From contig JAFGFJ010000001.1 of the NCBI GenBank assembly GCA_016931155.1, positions 8,014-72,013 on the forward strand: 64,000 bases of DNA. Direction: 5' to 3'. Position numbers and translations under genes: made by a program. The notes under the pieces were generated by a model that made no database searches, was not told the DNA's origin, and saw only the letters and a list, made by a program, of their open reading frames with translations. The DNA is from Candidatus Dojkabacteria bacterium (lineage in GTDB: Bacteria; Patescibacteria; Dojkabacteria; B142; JAFGFJ01). Every line of letters begins with the position of its first letter. The stretch's first letter is position 1. Of this stretch, positions 52,425-60,663 are shown in pieces.

Positions 52425-53129
52425 ATGAAAGAAATCACGTTGTTCCTTTTAGAAAACGGTGTTAGAGAGGAAACCTTGATACTGCTTTTGATGCTTCCGA
52501 TTATAAGTACAGTTATAGGATTTGGCAGGCATTTCGTCGGGATAAGAACAATTGGAATATACACCGCAATCGTCCTGACTTATGCTTTCTATCTACTGGG
52601 CATCACTGAGACTAACGGACCAAGCAATATTCTTCTGGGAATGAGACTCGGAATCGGCATAACGGTTGCAGTATATGCCATTGCTTCCATTGGACAGCTA
52701 ATGACAAAAAAAATCAGGCTTCATTATCAACCAAAGCTTGCAATTATTATCTCAATAATTGCAATACTTGCATTTATTGCTCTACTTCTTTTTGCAAAAT
52801 TTGGACAAGTGACTATTACAAGAGTAAATGCTATAGCAATTATTTTAATAGTAACAACATCTGAACAGTTTATAAGCAGTTTTGTTAAGAAAAATTTTTC
52901 CTCTGCGGTGCTTTTAAGCTTTGAGACAATGATAGTTTCTCTGATTTGTTATTCTCTGATTTCATGGCCAAGCCTCCAAAATTTCATACTTACCTACCCT
53001 ATCGTTGCTACTCTGGCAATCCCTTTCAATCTGATTATAGGCAAATTCACAGGACTTAGACTTAAAGAACACCTGCGCTTCAGAGATTTACTAAATAATA
53101 ATGAGCCTGGCAACGATTCTCAACAATAG
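52425..53129 (+). CDS. Seven-helix membrane protein (7TM_transglut/UUP1-like)
   Basis: 234 aa, about seven hydrophobic helices: LLLMLPIISTVIGFG, TIGIYTAIVLTYAFYLLG, LGIGITVAVYAIASIG, LAIIISIIAILAFIALLLF, then IIVTTSEQFISS-type loops. It resembles the membrane half of proteins that in other bacteria carry an inactive transglutaminase domain and sit before a glutamate-ligase-like gene and a RimB-type protease gene. Here the transglutaminase part is absent. Overlaps the next gene by 29 bp, so tightly coupled. Confidence 0.65.
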   Translation: MKEITLFLLENGVREETLILLLMLPIISTVIGFGRHFVGIRTIGIYTAIVLTYAFYLLGITETNGPSNILLGMRLGIGITVAVYAIASIGQLMTKKIRLHYQPKLAIIISIIAILAFIALLLFAKFGQVTITRVNAIAIILIVTTSEQFISSFVKKNFSSAVLLSFETMIVSLICYSLISWPSLQNFILTYPIVATLAIPFNLIIGKFTGLRLKEHLRFRDLLNNNEPGNDSQQ

Positions 53130-54552
53130 AAAAAAAATTCTCGGTCTAAACGAGAGGAACCTTAAGTATATCCGACCTTTCAATAAAAAAAAGGCTAAAT
53201 TGATTGCGGATAATAAGCTCCTTACCAAGAAATATCTGGAGAAGGCAGGAATCCCTATTCCGAAACTTCTGGCAGTCATTAAAAATGAAGAAGAGCTTGA
53301 AAATTTCGATTGGGATTCACTGCCAAAAAGCTTTGTTGTAAAGCCTGTTATGGGACATGAAGGAGGCGGAATAGAAATTTTTTACAACAAAGATAACAAG
53401 GGAAGATGGATAAGGGCGGACAAAAGTAAAGTAAATCTGTCGGAGCTTAAGGCATACATCTTTGACATTCTGGATGGGAAATACTCATTGCACAATACAC
53501 CAGATATGGCCTTTTTCGAAGAAAGAGTAAAACTACATAAAAGATTTAGATACCACACCTACAAAGGAGCCCCGGATGTTCGCATAAATATCTTCAATAA
53601 TATTCCTATCATGGCATATATCAGGTTTCCAACAAGAGAATCCCGGGGAAAAGCGAATATGGCAATGGGAGCAATTGGTACAGGAATAGATATGGCTAGC
53701 GGAGTTACCACCACTTCAGTTTACGGAAAAGGGAGTGGAGGAAGAGGAACACCGATTGAATGTGTACCTGGTACGAAAATCAGGCTTGCAGGACTTAAGA
53801 TTCCTTATTGGAATAAAATGCTGCGTTATGCCATTGAAGTTCAAAAAATTACAAAACTGGGTTATGCCGCAGTCGACTTTCTTTTGGACAGGGATCTTGG
53901 ACCACTTGTAGTTGAAATAAATGCCCGCCCGGGTCTTTCCGGGCAGATTGCAAATCAAGATGGACTTGCCTGGAGGCTCAAAAAAGTCGCAGGACTCAAA
54001 ATAAAGACCGTAGAGAAAGGTGTGAGACTGGCAAAAGATCTTTTTGGAGGCGAAATTGAAGAGGAAATCGAAAGTATCTCGGGAAAAGAAGTAATAGGGA
54101 TTTATGAGACCGTCATACTCATAGGAAAAGAAGGTAAAGAGCTCGAGAGAAAAGCAAAGATAGATACAGGAGCTGATAGTACTTCTATTGATATAGAACT
54201 GATAAAACAGCTTGGATATGAAGATCTGGTGAAAGAGATTGAGTCTAAAGCTATTCCAGATAATATGAATAGAGACGAAGGACTTGAGCTTGCCAGAAAA
54301 CTTGAGGCAGATCTTTTGCCGAAATATCCAGAAATTGCTTATCTGGCATATATAAAGTCCAGTCATGGGACAAGTGTAAGACCGAGTATAAAGATTTCTT
54401 TAAGGCTGGGAGATACACAGTTTGAAACTACGGCAACAATTTATGATAGAAGTAAATTAACCTACCCCGTAATCGTAGGGAGAAAGTCTCTTTCAAGGTT
54501 CTTGGTCGATCCAACAAAAACTCGACCCTTCAGCGGAGAACAAAAAAAATAA
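53101..54552 (+). CDS. Alpha-L-glutamate ligase-like ATP-grasp fused to RimB-type retropepsin-like protease
   Basis: 483 aa. Residues 1-310: ATP-grasp of the glutamate-ligase-like group, with the NTP-binding lysine in FVVKPVMGHEGGGIEIF and metal-binding Glu/Asn in VVEINARPGLSGQIANQDG. Residues 335-475: retropepsin-like domain of the former ATP-dependent zinc protease (RimB) family, with catalytic Asp in KIDTGADSTSID and IGRKSL-like VGRKSLSRFLVDP near the end. In most bacteria these are two genes. The fusion joins a ligase with a protease able to remove the added residues. First of four ATP-grasp genes. Confidence 0.8.
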   Translation: MSLATILNNRKKILGLNERNLKYIRPFNKKKAKLIADNKLLTKKYLEKAGIPIPKLLAVIKNEEELENFDWDSLPKSFVVKPVMGHEGGGIEIFYNKDNKGRWIRADKSKVNLSELKAYIFDILDGKYSLHNTPDMAFFEERVKLHKRFRYHTYKGAPDVRINIFNNIPIMAYIRFPTRESRGKANMAMGAIGTGIDMASGVTTTSVYGKGSGGRGTPIECVPGTKIRLAGLKIPYWNKMLRYAIEVQKITKLGYAAVDFLLDRDLGPLVVEINARPGLSGQIANQDGLAWRLKKVAGLKIKTVEKGVRLAKDLFGGEIEEEIESISGKEVIGIYETVILIGKEGKELERKAKIDTGADSTSIDIELIKQLGYEDLVKEIESKAIPDNMNRDEGLELARKLEADLLPKYPEIAYLAYIKSSHGTSVRPSIKISLRLGDTQFETTATIYDRSKLTYPVIVGRKSLSRFLVDPTKTRPFSGEQKK

Positions 54553-54570
54553 TTTTTATAGAGATATAGG

Positions 54571-55479
54571 ATGGTTTCGAATTTATTGTTTATTACATCA
54601 ACCCTAAAATACAATACATATACCGACAGACAGTTTTTGACTGAGGCAAAAAATCTGGGGTTAAATGTACTTGCCCTCAACCCAAACGCATTTTCTTATT
54701 CAGTGAATAGATCAAATAATTTCATAATATGGAACAAGGATAAAGAGTTTCATGTACCTCTAGATTCAATAGTCTACAGAAAGTCTATAAGTAAAGCTGG
54801 AGTTGGTTTAGAAGATATTCTAAAAAGGTATGGAGCAACTGGATTTGAAGAAAATCATACTAAGAAAAAAATCAAAGGTATGGAGAAATTTAGTGACTAT
54901 GTAGCATATGCGGAGGATAATGTAAAAATTCCAAACTCATATCTATTAACTAATAAGAATCAAACCACTTATGCAATAGATTATTTTGATGGAAAGTTTC
55001 CATTAATAGTGAAAAAAATATCTGGTACCCACGGTATTGGAATATTTGTTGCAGAAAGCAAAAGGGCACTTTTACCAATTGTGGAATATCTATTGAATGA
55101 AGGAGAACAATCTCCAATAATCATTCAAGAATTCATTGAAGCTTCAGAGGGGAAAGACATAAGAATTATTGTTTTGGATGGAAAAGTAGTCAGTGCAGTA
55201 TTAAGAGATAATACGGGCAAAGACTTTAGATCAAATATTTATCAAGGAGCAAGTCCCAAGCTTATTGAACTCACCCCAGAACAGGAAAAGATAGCTATAA
55301 ATGCCGCAAAGGCAGTAGGGTTAGAATTTGCCGGTGTAGATGTGCTTTATGCCAATGAAGGATACGCAATTACTGAGGTCAACTCGCCATGTGATTTTAG
55401 TTTTGTTGAACAGACAACAAAGGTTCCCGTAACAAAAATGCTGATCGAGTATTTAATTAACAAGGCTTCAAATAAATAA
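54571..55479 (+). CDS. RimK-like ATP-grasp ligase (first of three)
   Basis: 302 aa. N-terminal Rossmann-like domain (LLFITSTLKYNTYTDRQFLTEAKNLGLNVLAL), IVYRKS, then ATP-grasp: PLIVKKISGTHGIGIFVAES, IIQEFIEASEGKDIRIIVLDGKVV, metal site ITEVNSPCDFSF. The architecture is that of RimK, which adds amino acids (often Glu) to a carboxyl end. All nucleotide and Mg residues appear intact. Substrate unknown. Confidence 0.82.
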   Translation: MVSNLLFITSTLKYNTYTDRQFLTEAKNLGLNVLALNPNAFSYSVNRSNNFIIWNKDKEFHVPLDSIVYRKSISKAGVGLEDILKRYGATGFEENHTKKKIKGMEKFSDYVAYAEDNVKIPNSYLLTNKNQTTYAIDYFDGKFPLIVKKISGTHGIGIFVAESKRALLPIVEYLLNEGEQSPIIIQEFIEASEGKDIRIIVLDGKVVSAVLRDNTGKDFRSNIYQGASPKLIELTPEQEKIAINAAKAVGLEFAGVDVLYANEGYAITEVNSPCDFSFVEQTTKVPVTKMLIEYLINKASNK

Positions 55480-55502
55480 TTTACGTTGAGAATAATCACG
55501 AC

Positions 55503-56453
55503 ATGAAAATACTAGTGCTTTCTACAAGAAAATCTTCCTCATTCTCTAGCAAGCAAAATGAACTGCTTTATAGAAAATGGGCCGTATACGGTCAGTCCAA
55601 AGGCCATGTTATTGCTCTCTCAGGAATAGACTATTTTGATGAAGTTTCTTTTTCCAAAGCATTCAGTTGGGACAAAAACGGGAACAAAATAGAAGAAACA
55701 AATTTTGCTCCTGATGTTATTTATTTAAAAGTTGTGAGCAGTAAAATATTTGAGAATTACGGTAAACTAAGACTAATCACTTCAAAATTTCCTGCCGTAA
55801 ATTCTTTGGATTTCGTAATAAGTCTCGAAAGCAAGGTAAATCAGAGCTTAATGTTTAAAGAATATTTGCCCGAGACTTTTATAGTTACCAATTCCCACCA
55901 AATTGAAGAGATATTAAATTCAAATGACAAAGACTATTTGTTAAAACCTGATTTATCTACTGGAGGACAAAACATATTGTTCCTCAGAAAGAACAAATAC
56001 CCTAGAGACATTAGCCATGCTTTTCTAGTCCAGGAAATGATAGACAATACCAAAGGTACCCCAGGCATAACAGATGGAAGGCACGACATGCGCTTTATGT
56101 TTGTGGGTGGAGAGCTGAAATACGCATTGCTTCGAAAACCAAAGGGAGATTCATTTTTTGCAAATGCTGCAAAAGGGGGCTCAACTCAGATTCTTGATGC
56201 AAAAAAGATAGATAAAGACATCATGAAACTACCGCTTGAAGTAGCAAAAATAATTCTTTCAAAATGGGGAAAAGATAATATTTTTACAGTGGACGTGATT
56301 GTAGGTAAAGGCGAAAAGGTTTACCTTATGGAGGTAAATACGTTCCCTGGAATTTCCTATATTGACGAATATATGCAATTTACCATGTTCGACTCTTACT
56401 TTAATCTATTTTCAAAAATTATTGATTCATATGCAAATAAAACCTCAAAGTGA
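55503..56453 (+). CDS. RimK/glutathione-synthetase-like ATP-grasp ligase (second)
   Basis: 316 aa. Divergent N-terminal domain (KILVLSTRKSSSFSSKQNELLYRKW; VIYLKVVSSKIFENYGKL). ATP-grasp core with LLKPDLSTGGQNILFL, LVQEMIDNTKG, DMRFMFVGGELKYALLRKPKGDSFFANAAKGG and YLMEVNTFPGISYI. The MRFMFVGG and KGG loops resemble glutathione-synthetase types. Shares 23 bp with the next gene. Confidence 0.8.
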   Translation: MKILVLSTRKSSSFSSKQNELLYRKWAVYGQSKGHVIALSGIDYFDEVSFSKAFSWDKNGNKIEETNFAPDVIYLKVVSSKIFENYGKLRLITSKFPAVNSLDFVISLESKVNQSLMFKEYLPETFIVTNSHQIEEILNSNDKDYLLKPDLSTGGQNILFLRKNKYPRDISHAFLVQEMIDNTKGTPGITDGRHDMRFMFVGGELKYALLRKPKGDSFFANAAKGGSTQILDAKKIDKDIMKLPLEVAKIILSKWGKDNIFTVDVIVGKGEKVYLMEVNTFPGISYIDEYMQFTMFDSYFNLFSKIIDSYANKTSK

Positions 56454-57432
56454 AAAATTCAATGCTGATCTTTATCTTTCTGCAGCAGAAGAGCTTGGAC
56501 TAAAATCTGAAGTCCTAAATGAAAGAGTCGGCTTCTGCAGAATTTATACAGACAATAATGAGCTCTACATAAAGAACACAAGTCTCAGCTGTAATGATAT
56601 GGTTGCAATGAGCTTTGCTATGGACAAAAATCTCTCCCTTGATATTCTAGGAAAAGCAGGAATACCTGTACCAAAACAAGAACTTTTCACAGCAGATGAA
56701 GAAGCTGAACCGGGAGACCCTATCAATAGAACTCCAATACTCGAGTATGCCAAATCCCATTTCCCACTCGTGGTCAAACCACTGAAGGGGGCAGGAGGAA
56801 AAGGAGTTTTCATTGCAGTAAATTCACTTGATGAAGTAAATTTAGCACTCAATGAAATAGAAAGGCTAAAATACCAGGATGTACTTATTGAAAATTATGT
56901 CAAAGGTAAAGACTATCGCATACTAGTTGCCAACGGGAAAGTAGTTGATATTTTGGAGAGGATACAGGCTTTTGTAATAGGAAATGGGAAAAAGACAGTA
57001 AGCGAGTTGATAAAAGAAAAAAATAAAATTCGAGAAGCAATGAGAGTAAATCCTGTCAAAGTTGATGACAAACTACATAACCATTTGTCGAAACAGTCTA
57101 GGTCGGTATCAAATATACCGGCAGAAGGAGAAAAAGTAGTACTCAGACCAAATTGTAACTTTTCAGAAGGGGGAGAAACACACAGAATAGATATACAAAT
57201 TATAAAGCAGGACGACATAGATATGTTTCTTAAGGTCGCAAAAGTAAGCCGGCTAGGACTTTGTGCAATAGATTATATTACCCCAGATATCACTAAATCT
57301 TATAAAGAGGTCCAGACAATAATAAATGAAATCAACGGTAGTCCAAGCATGGACATACATTATTACGCAGATACGAAGGAAGATCTTCAGGTGATAAAGG
57401 ATATTCTTATTTCTATTTTAAAGGTTAGCTGA
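56431..57432 (+). CDS. Cyanophycin-synthetase/GshF-type ATP-grasp ligase
   Basis: About 333 aa from ATG 56431; an earlier start at 56362 lies inside the previous gene. Core resembles the ATP-grasp part of cyanophycin synthetase: FPLVVKPLKGAGGKGVFIA, VKGKDYRILVANGKVVDILERIQAFVIGNGKKTVSELI, LHNHLSKQSRSVSNIPAEGEKVVLRPNCNFSEGG and metal site INEINGSPSMDIHYY. The Mur-ligase-like half of true cyanophycin synthetase is missing. Convergent with the metallopeptidase gene, 15-bp overlap. Confidence 0.82.
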   Translation: MQIKPQSEKFNADLYLSAAEELGLKSEVLNERVGFCRIYTDNNELYIKNTSLSCNDMVAMSFAMDKNLSLDILGKAGIPVPKQELFTADEEAEPGDPINRTPILEYAKSHFPLVVKPLKGAGGKGVFIAVNSLDEVNLALNEIERLKYQDVLIENYVKGKDYRILVANGKVVDILERIQAFVIGNGKKTVSELIKEKNKIREAMRVNPVKVDDKLHNHLSKQSRSVSNIPAEGEKVVLRPNCNFSEGGETHRIDIQIIKQDDIDMFLKVAKVSRLGLCAIDYITPDITKSYKEVQTIINEINGSPSMDIHYYADTKEDLQVIKDILISILKVS

Positions 57433-59571
57433 TAAATGCTCTGTAAGTGTTTTTAATATCTTAACTCTAACATCCTCTAAAATAATTTCACTTGGTCTCA
57501 TCTCCGGTAGAACTGCTTTGGACCTATCAAAAAGTCCAACCTTGTTAAGCTCGGCAAGGGTTTGCAAACTAACTCCACCGATAGCCAATAAATCAGACAT
57601 TCCTCTATTCGACAACTCTTCAGCAACAAGATTCTGTTCAATATATGCAAGGGGCTTACTATTGGTAGTATAAGAACTCCAGTTCCCAAATATCCCGGCT
57701 CCAGTAAATATTCTTCTAGTATGTTTTACTGCCTCTTTTACCCCTTCCATTTTTTTCTCTTCGGAAGGAGAAGCTATCCCTTCCATATAATTATCATAGA
57801 AGGCCTTTGCACAAGCTTTAAAACTTCTGCCTTTCGTTCTTTCTTGCACAGCCCTAAAAAGACCTTTACTAACTTTTGCCTCTTGCCCTAGGTATCTTTT
57901 CTTAGCTTCTCTTTCCCATGCTATTGCCCCTGCCTCAGCATTGACTGAACTCCTATCGGTTCCAATATTTTCTGTAATTGCTAAACCAATCCTTGCTTTA
58001 TTCTCGTGTTGCAGGATATGCATAGTTTCATGATCAGAAATTGCTATTACTCCTGAAGGTGCAGTTGAGCCAAGTTTCCTAATCTCTCCAGAAGGAATAA
58101 AAATTGTCCCTTTTCTGCTATTAACAGAAATTATTGTTACCCTAGGACTAATAATAACCTGCCACTTGTTATCATCTGCTCTTCCATTCCTATCTGAACT
58201 ATAGACTGAAGTTGCATCAGTTTCAGGGTCAATTTCAATAGTTTCATTGGAATCAGTGTTATATTGAGTTTGGGTACTGCTTAAAAGTTCATATCTTCTC
58301 AAAACCTTCTTCCAAAGTCCCTCTATTTCCGATGCATTCATTTGTATATTTACAATTATTTCTCTCAATTTCGCTGCTGACTCATCACCATATCTCCGCA
58401 CAAGACTCAGCAGTGACCCGTTCCCCAAAACTTCGGTCGGAATTAATTCTTTCAAGACAAAAACTTCCTTGGTTAGGTTAGACAACCCCTCAGGAGAAAG
58501 AGTATTAGAGAGTTCAGAGTATAAACTACTTGAGAACTCACTAGTGTTTTCTCCATCACGGTGAGCAATAGCCAATAGAGTTTGATTCAACGGAGGAATT
58601 TCTGTTACCTGACTTGCAGATTTTTTCCTCTTAGATAATTCTACAGCTTCATTACTTATTGGCCCATAATTCCCACTGGAAAGTGCCTCTCCTGCTCCTT
58701 CTTTAAATCTGTCTAACCGGGCAAGTTTTCTAAGAGTGGGTGTTTGAGTTTTTGTTTCATCTATGCCTATACCAAAAAAACCTTCTTTCATTACATCAAA
58801 CAACTCTTGATCTCTCCACCCAGAAGCTTGTTGCTGTCTTTCAAAATTGATAAATAGTGGGTAAAGATTTGCTATCATTTCATTAGTCCTAAGTGCATGA
58901 ATGTCTAACAAGGCAAGTTTCGCTTTTGATAAATCCGAACCATCTTTCTTCAATTCCGCTCTGTATATTTTGTGATAGCGCTTAAGAGCACGGAGCTTTT
59001 CAACTTTTTCTGCCAGATTCAATGGATTCTTTATTACAACAATTTTGGTTGGATTTCTAATTGATCTTACATCTGAGAAACCACGCCTACGAAAGGCTTC
59101 AGTAAACTGATCACCCATGTATTTAGAACTGGCACCTGAGATTTTGTCTACAACTTGCGTTTCTACCTTTGAATAATCGAAAGAACTCAAAAAAGAAATT
59201 ATCGCTTCCCGGTCATTAACTTCAGGATCCAATCCTAAATTATCAACTAAAAGTTTCCTTCCTTCATCTTTCAGAAAATAATCTACATAAAGTTCCACTA
59301 AATTTATCTTTATCTTCCATATATGCTCAAGTCCTTCTGCTGTTACTATCTCCACAACCTCACCCTGATCATTTCTTCTTTCAATCTGAAGTGTTTCTGA
59401 CCTGGTTAAATTATCTTCAAAACTGAGTGCTTCTGCTCTTTGATCCGCTGACAACTGTATTTCAGGAGGTCCTGCAATAGCTTCCACATAGGCGCCTATC
59501 TTAACCCCTGCTCTTTCCGGAAAAGGGTACCTGGAAGATTCTGCGATGCCTGATTCTCTTTCCTGTGTCAT
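57418..59571 (-). CDS. DUF1704-like (QEGLA/MATCAP-type) zinc metallopeptidase
   Basis: 717 aa. Long helical N-terminal part with no signal peptide. Near residue 514 the protein reads SDHETMHILQHENK (HExxH), followed by NAEAGAIAWE (third ligand Glu near 546), RSFKACAKAFYDNYMEGIASP and HTRRIFTGAG. This order matches the DUF1704 family (HE..H with LRxxNG, EEGLA, SFxEVFDEL, RVFRGG). Members are carboxypeptidase-like, and the bacterial ones often neighbour ATP-grasp ligases. The motif is HExxH here, where typical members have HExxxH. Likely partner of the ligases, removing C-terminal residues. Confidence 0.6.
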   Translation of the reverse strand: MTQERESGIAESSRYPFPERAGVKIGAYVEAIAGPPEIQLSADQRAEALSFEDNLTRSETLQIERRNDQGEVVEIVTAEGLEHIWKIKINLVELYVDYFLKDEGRKLLVDNLGLDPEVNDREAIISFLSSFDYSKVETQVVDKISGASSKYMGDQFTEAFRRRGFSDVRSIRNPTKIVVIKNPLNLAEKVEKLRALKRYHKIYRAELKKDGSDLSKAKLALLDIHALRTNEMIANLYPLFINFERQQQASGWRDQELFDVMKEGFFGIGIDETKTQTPTLRKLARLDRFKEGAGEALSSGNYGPISNEAVELSKRKKSASQVTEIPPLNQTLLAIAHRDGENTSEFSSSLYSELSNTLSPEGLSNLTKEVFVLKELIPTEVLGNGSLLSLVRRYGDESAAKLREIIVNIQMNASEIEGLWKKVLRRYELLSSTQTQYNTDSNETIEIDPETDATSVYSSDRNGRADDNKWQVIISPRVTIISVNSRKGTIFIPSGEIRKLGSTAPSGVIAISDHETMHILQHENKARIGLAITENIGTDRSSVNAEAGAIAWEREAKKRYLGQEAKVSKGLFRAVQERTKGRSFKACAKAFYDNYMEGIASPSEEKKMEGVKEAVKHTRRIFTGAGIFGNWSSYTTNSKPLAYIEQNLVAEELSNRGMSDLLAIGGVSLQTLAELNKVGLFDRSKAVLPEMRPSEIILEDVRVKILKTLTEHLSANL

Positions 59572-59598
59572 AATATTTTTTAGAATTCTAAGAGGAAA

Positions 59599-60603
59599 CT
59601 AGCTCACCCTCAAACTCCTCTTTATAATTTCAAGATTCTGTATTGCTTCGGCAATTCCTTTTATAACAGCATAAATCGGCTCATCGGCAACATAAACAGG
59701 AACACCCGTTGCCCTTGTAAATAGTTCATCCATCCCCCTTAACTGTGCAGTACCTCCTGTCAACACAATTCCACGATCGATAATATCTGAAGCAAGCTCT
59801 GGAGGAGTATCTTCAAGAACCTTTTTTATCGACCCGATAATCTGATTGAGAGTAAGCTTTATGCCTTCGGCGATATCATTTGAATTGACAACAATTGAGG
59901 TTGGAAGCCCTGATGATGCATCACGTCCTTTCACCTCCATTTCAAGCGGCTTTTCCATATTCATAGCACTTCCTATCTGAATTTTTGCTTTCTCTGCCAT
60001 TTGCTCACCTATCACAAGATTGAGTTTCTTCCTCACCGTATTCATAATTGCCTCATTCACCGCATCCCCTGCAACACGCTTCGAATCAAATCTCACAATA
60101 CCGTTCATAGAAATAACAGCAATTTCTGAAGTCCCTCCCCCCATATTTACTATCATGTTCCCGGAAGATGTGCTTATTGGCATTCTTGCTCCAATTGCCG
60201 CAGCGATCGACTCCGGGATAAGATAAACCCTGCCTGCCCCGGCTGAGGATACCGCTTCTATTACAGCTCTTTCCTCCACAGAAGTAACACCAGAAGGAAC
60301 ACTAATCATAACCTCGGGTTTGAAAAGCCTTGATCTTCCAATAGCTCTATCAAGAAAAGCCTTAAGAAGAGCCTCAGTGAGCTTATAACTTGCAATAACT
60401 CCTTGTCTCAAAGGTCTTCTCGCAACAATACCTGTAGGCACTTTCCCCAGCATTTCCCTCGCCTCCTTCCCAACTGCAAGAATTTTCTTTTCTTCGACAG
60501 AAACAGTTACAACAGTAGGCTCTTCGATAACAATTCCTTTACCCTCAACCCAGACAATTGAGTTTGCCGTACCAAGGTCAATTCCAATTTTTTTGCCCGC
60601 CAT
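59599..60603 (-). CDS. MreB/Mbl-like actin homologue (second copy)
   Basis: 334 aa. KIGIDLGTANSIVWVEGKGIVIEEPTVV, VARRPLRQGVIASYKLTEALLKAFLDR, VMISVPSGVTSVEERAVIEAVSSAGAGRVYLIPESIAAAIGA, VNMGGGTSEIAVISMNG. The catalytic glutamate region reads IPESIAAAIG and the phosphate-2 loop MGGGTSE differs from IGGGTTD in the first copy. Not in an mreC/mreD setting, so perhaps specialised. Starts 61 bp from the divergent PEGA gene. Confidence 0.9.
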   Translation of the reverse strand: MAGKKIGIDLGTANSIVWVEGKGIVIEEPTVVTVSVEEKKILAVGKEAREMLGKVPTGIVARRPLRQGVIASYKLTEALLKAFLDRAIGRSRLFKPEVMISVPSGVTSVEERAVIEAVSSAGAGRVYLIPESIAAAIGARMPISTSSGNMIVNMGGGTSEIAVISMNGIVRFDSKRVAGDAVNEAIMNTVRKKLNLVIGEQMAEKAKIQIGSAMNMEKPLEMEVKGRDASSGLPTSIVVNSNDIAEGIKLTLNQIIGSIKKVLEDTPPELASDIIDRGIVLTGGTAQLRGMDELFTRATGVPVYVADEPIYAVIKGIAEAIQNLEIIKRSLRVS

Positions 60604-60663
60604 AACTCGAATTAATAATTATTTTAATTTCTGATATACTCTCACTACCGTATATTATCTAAC

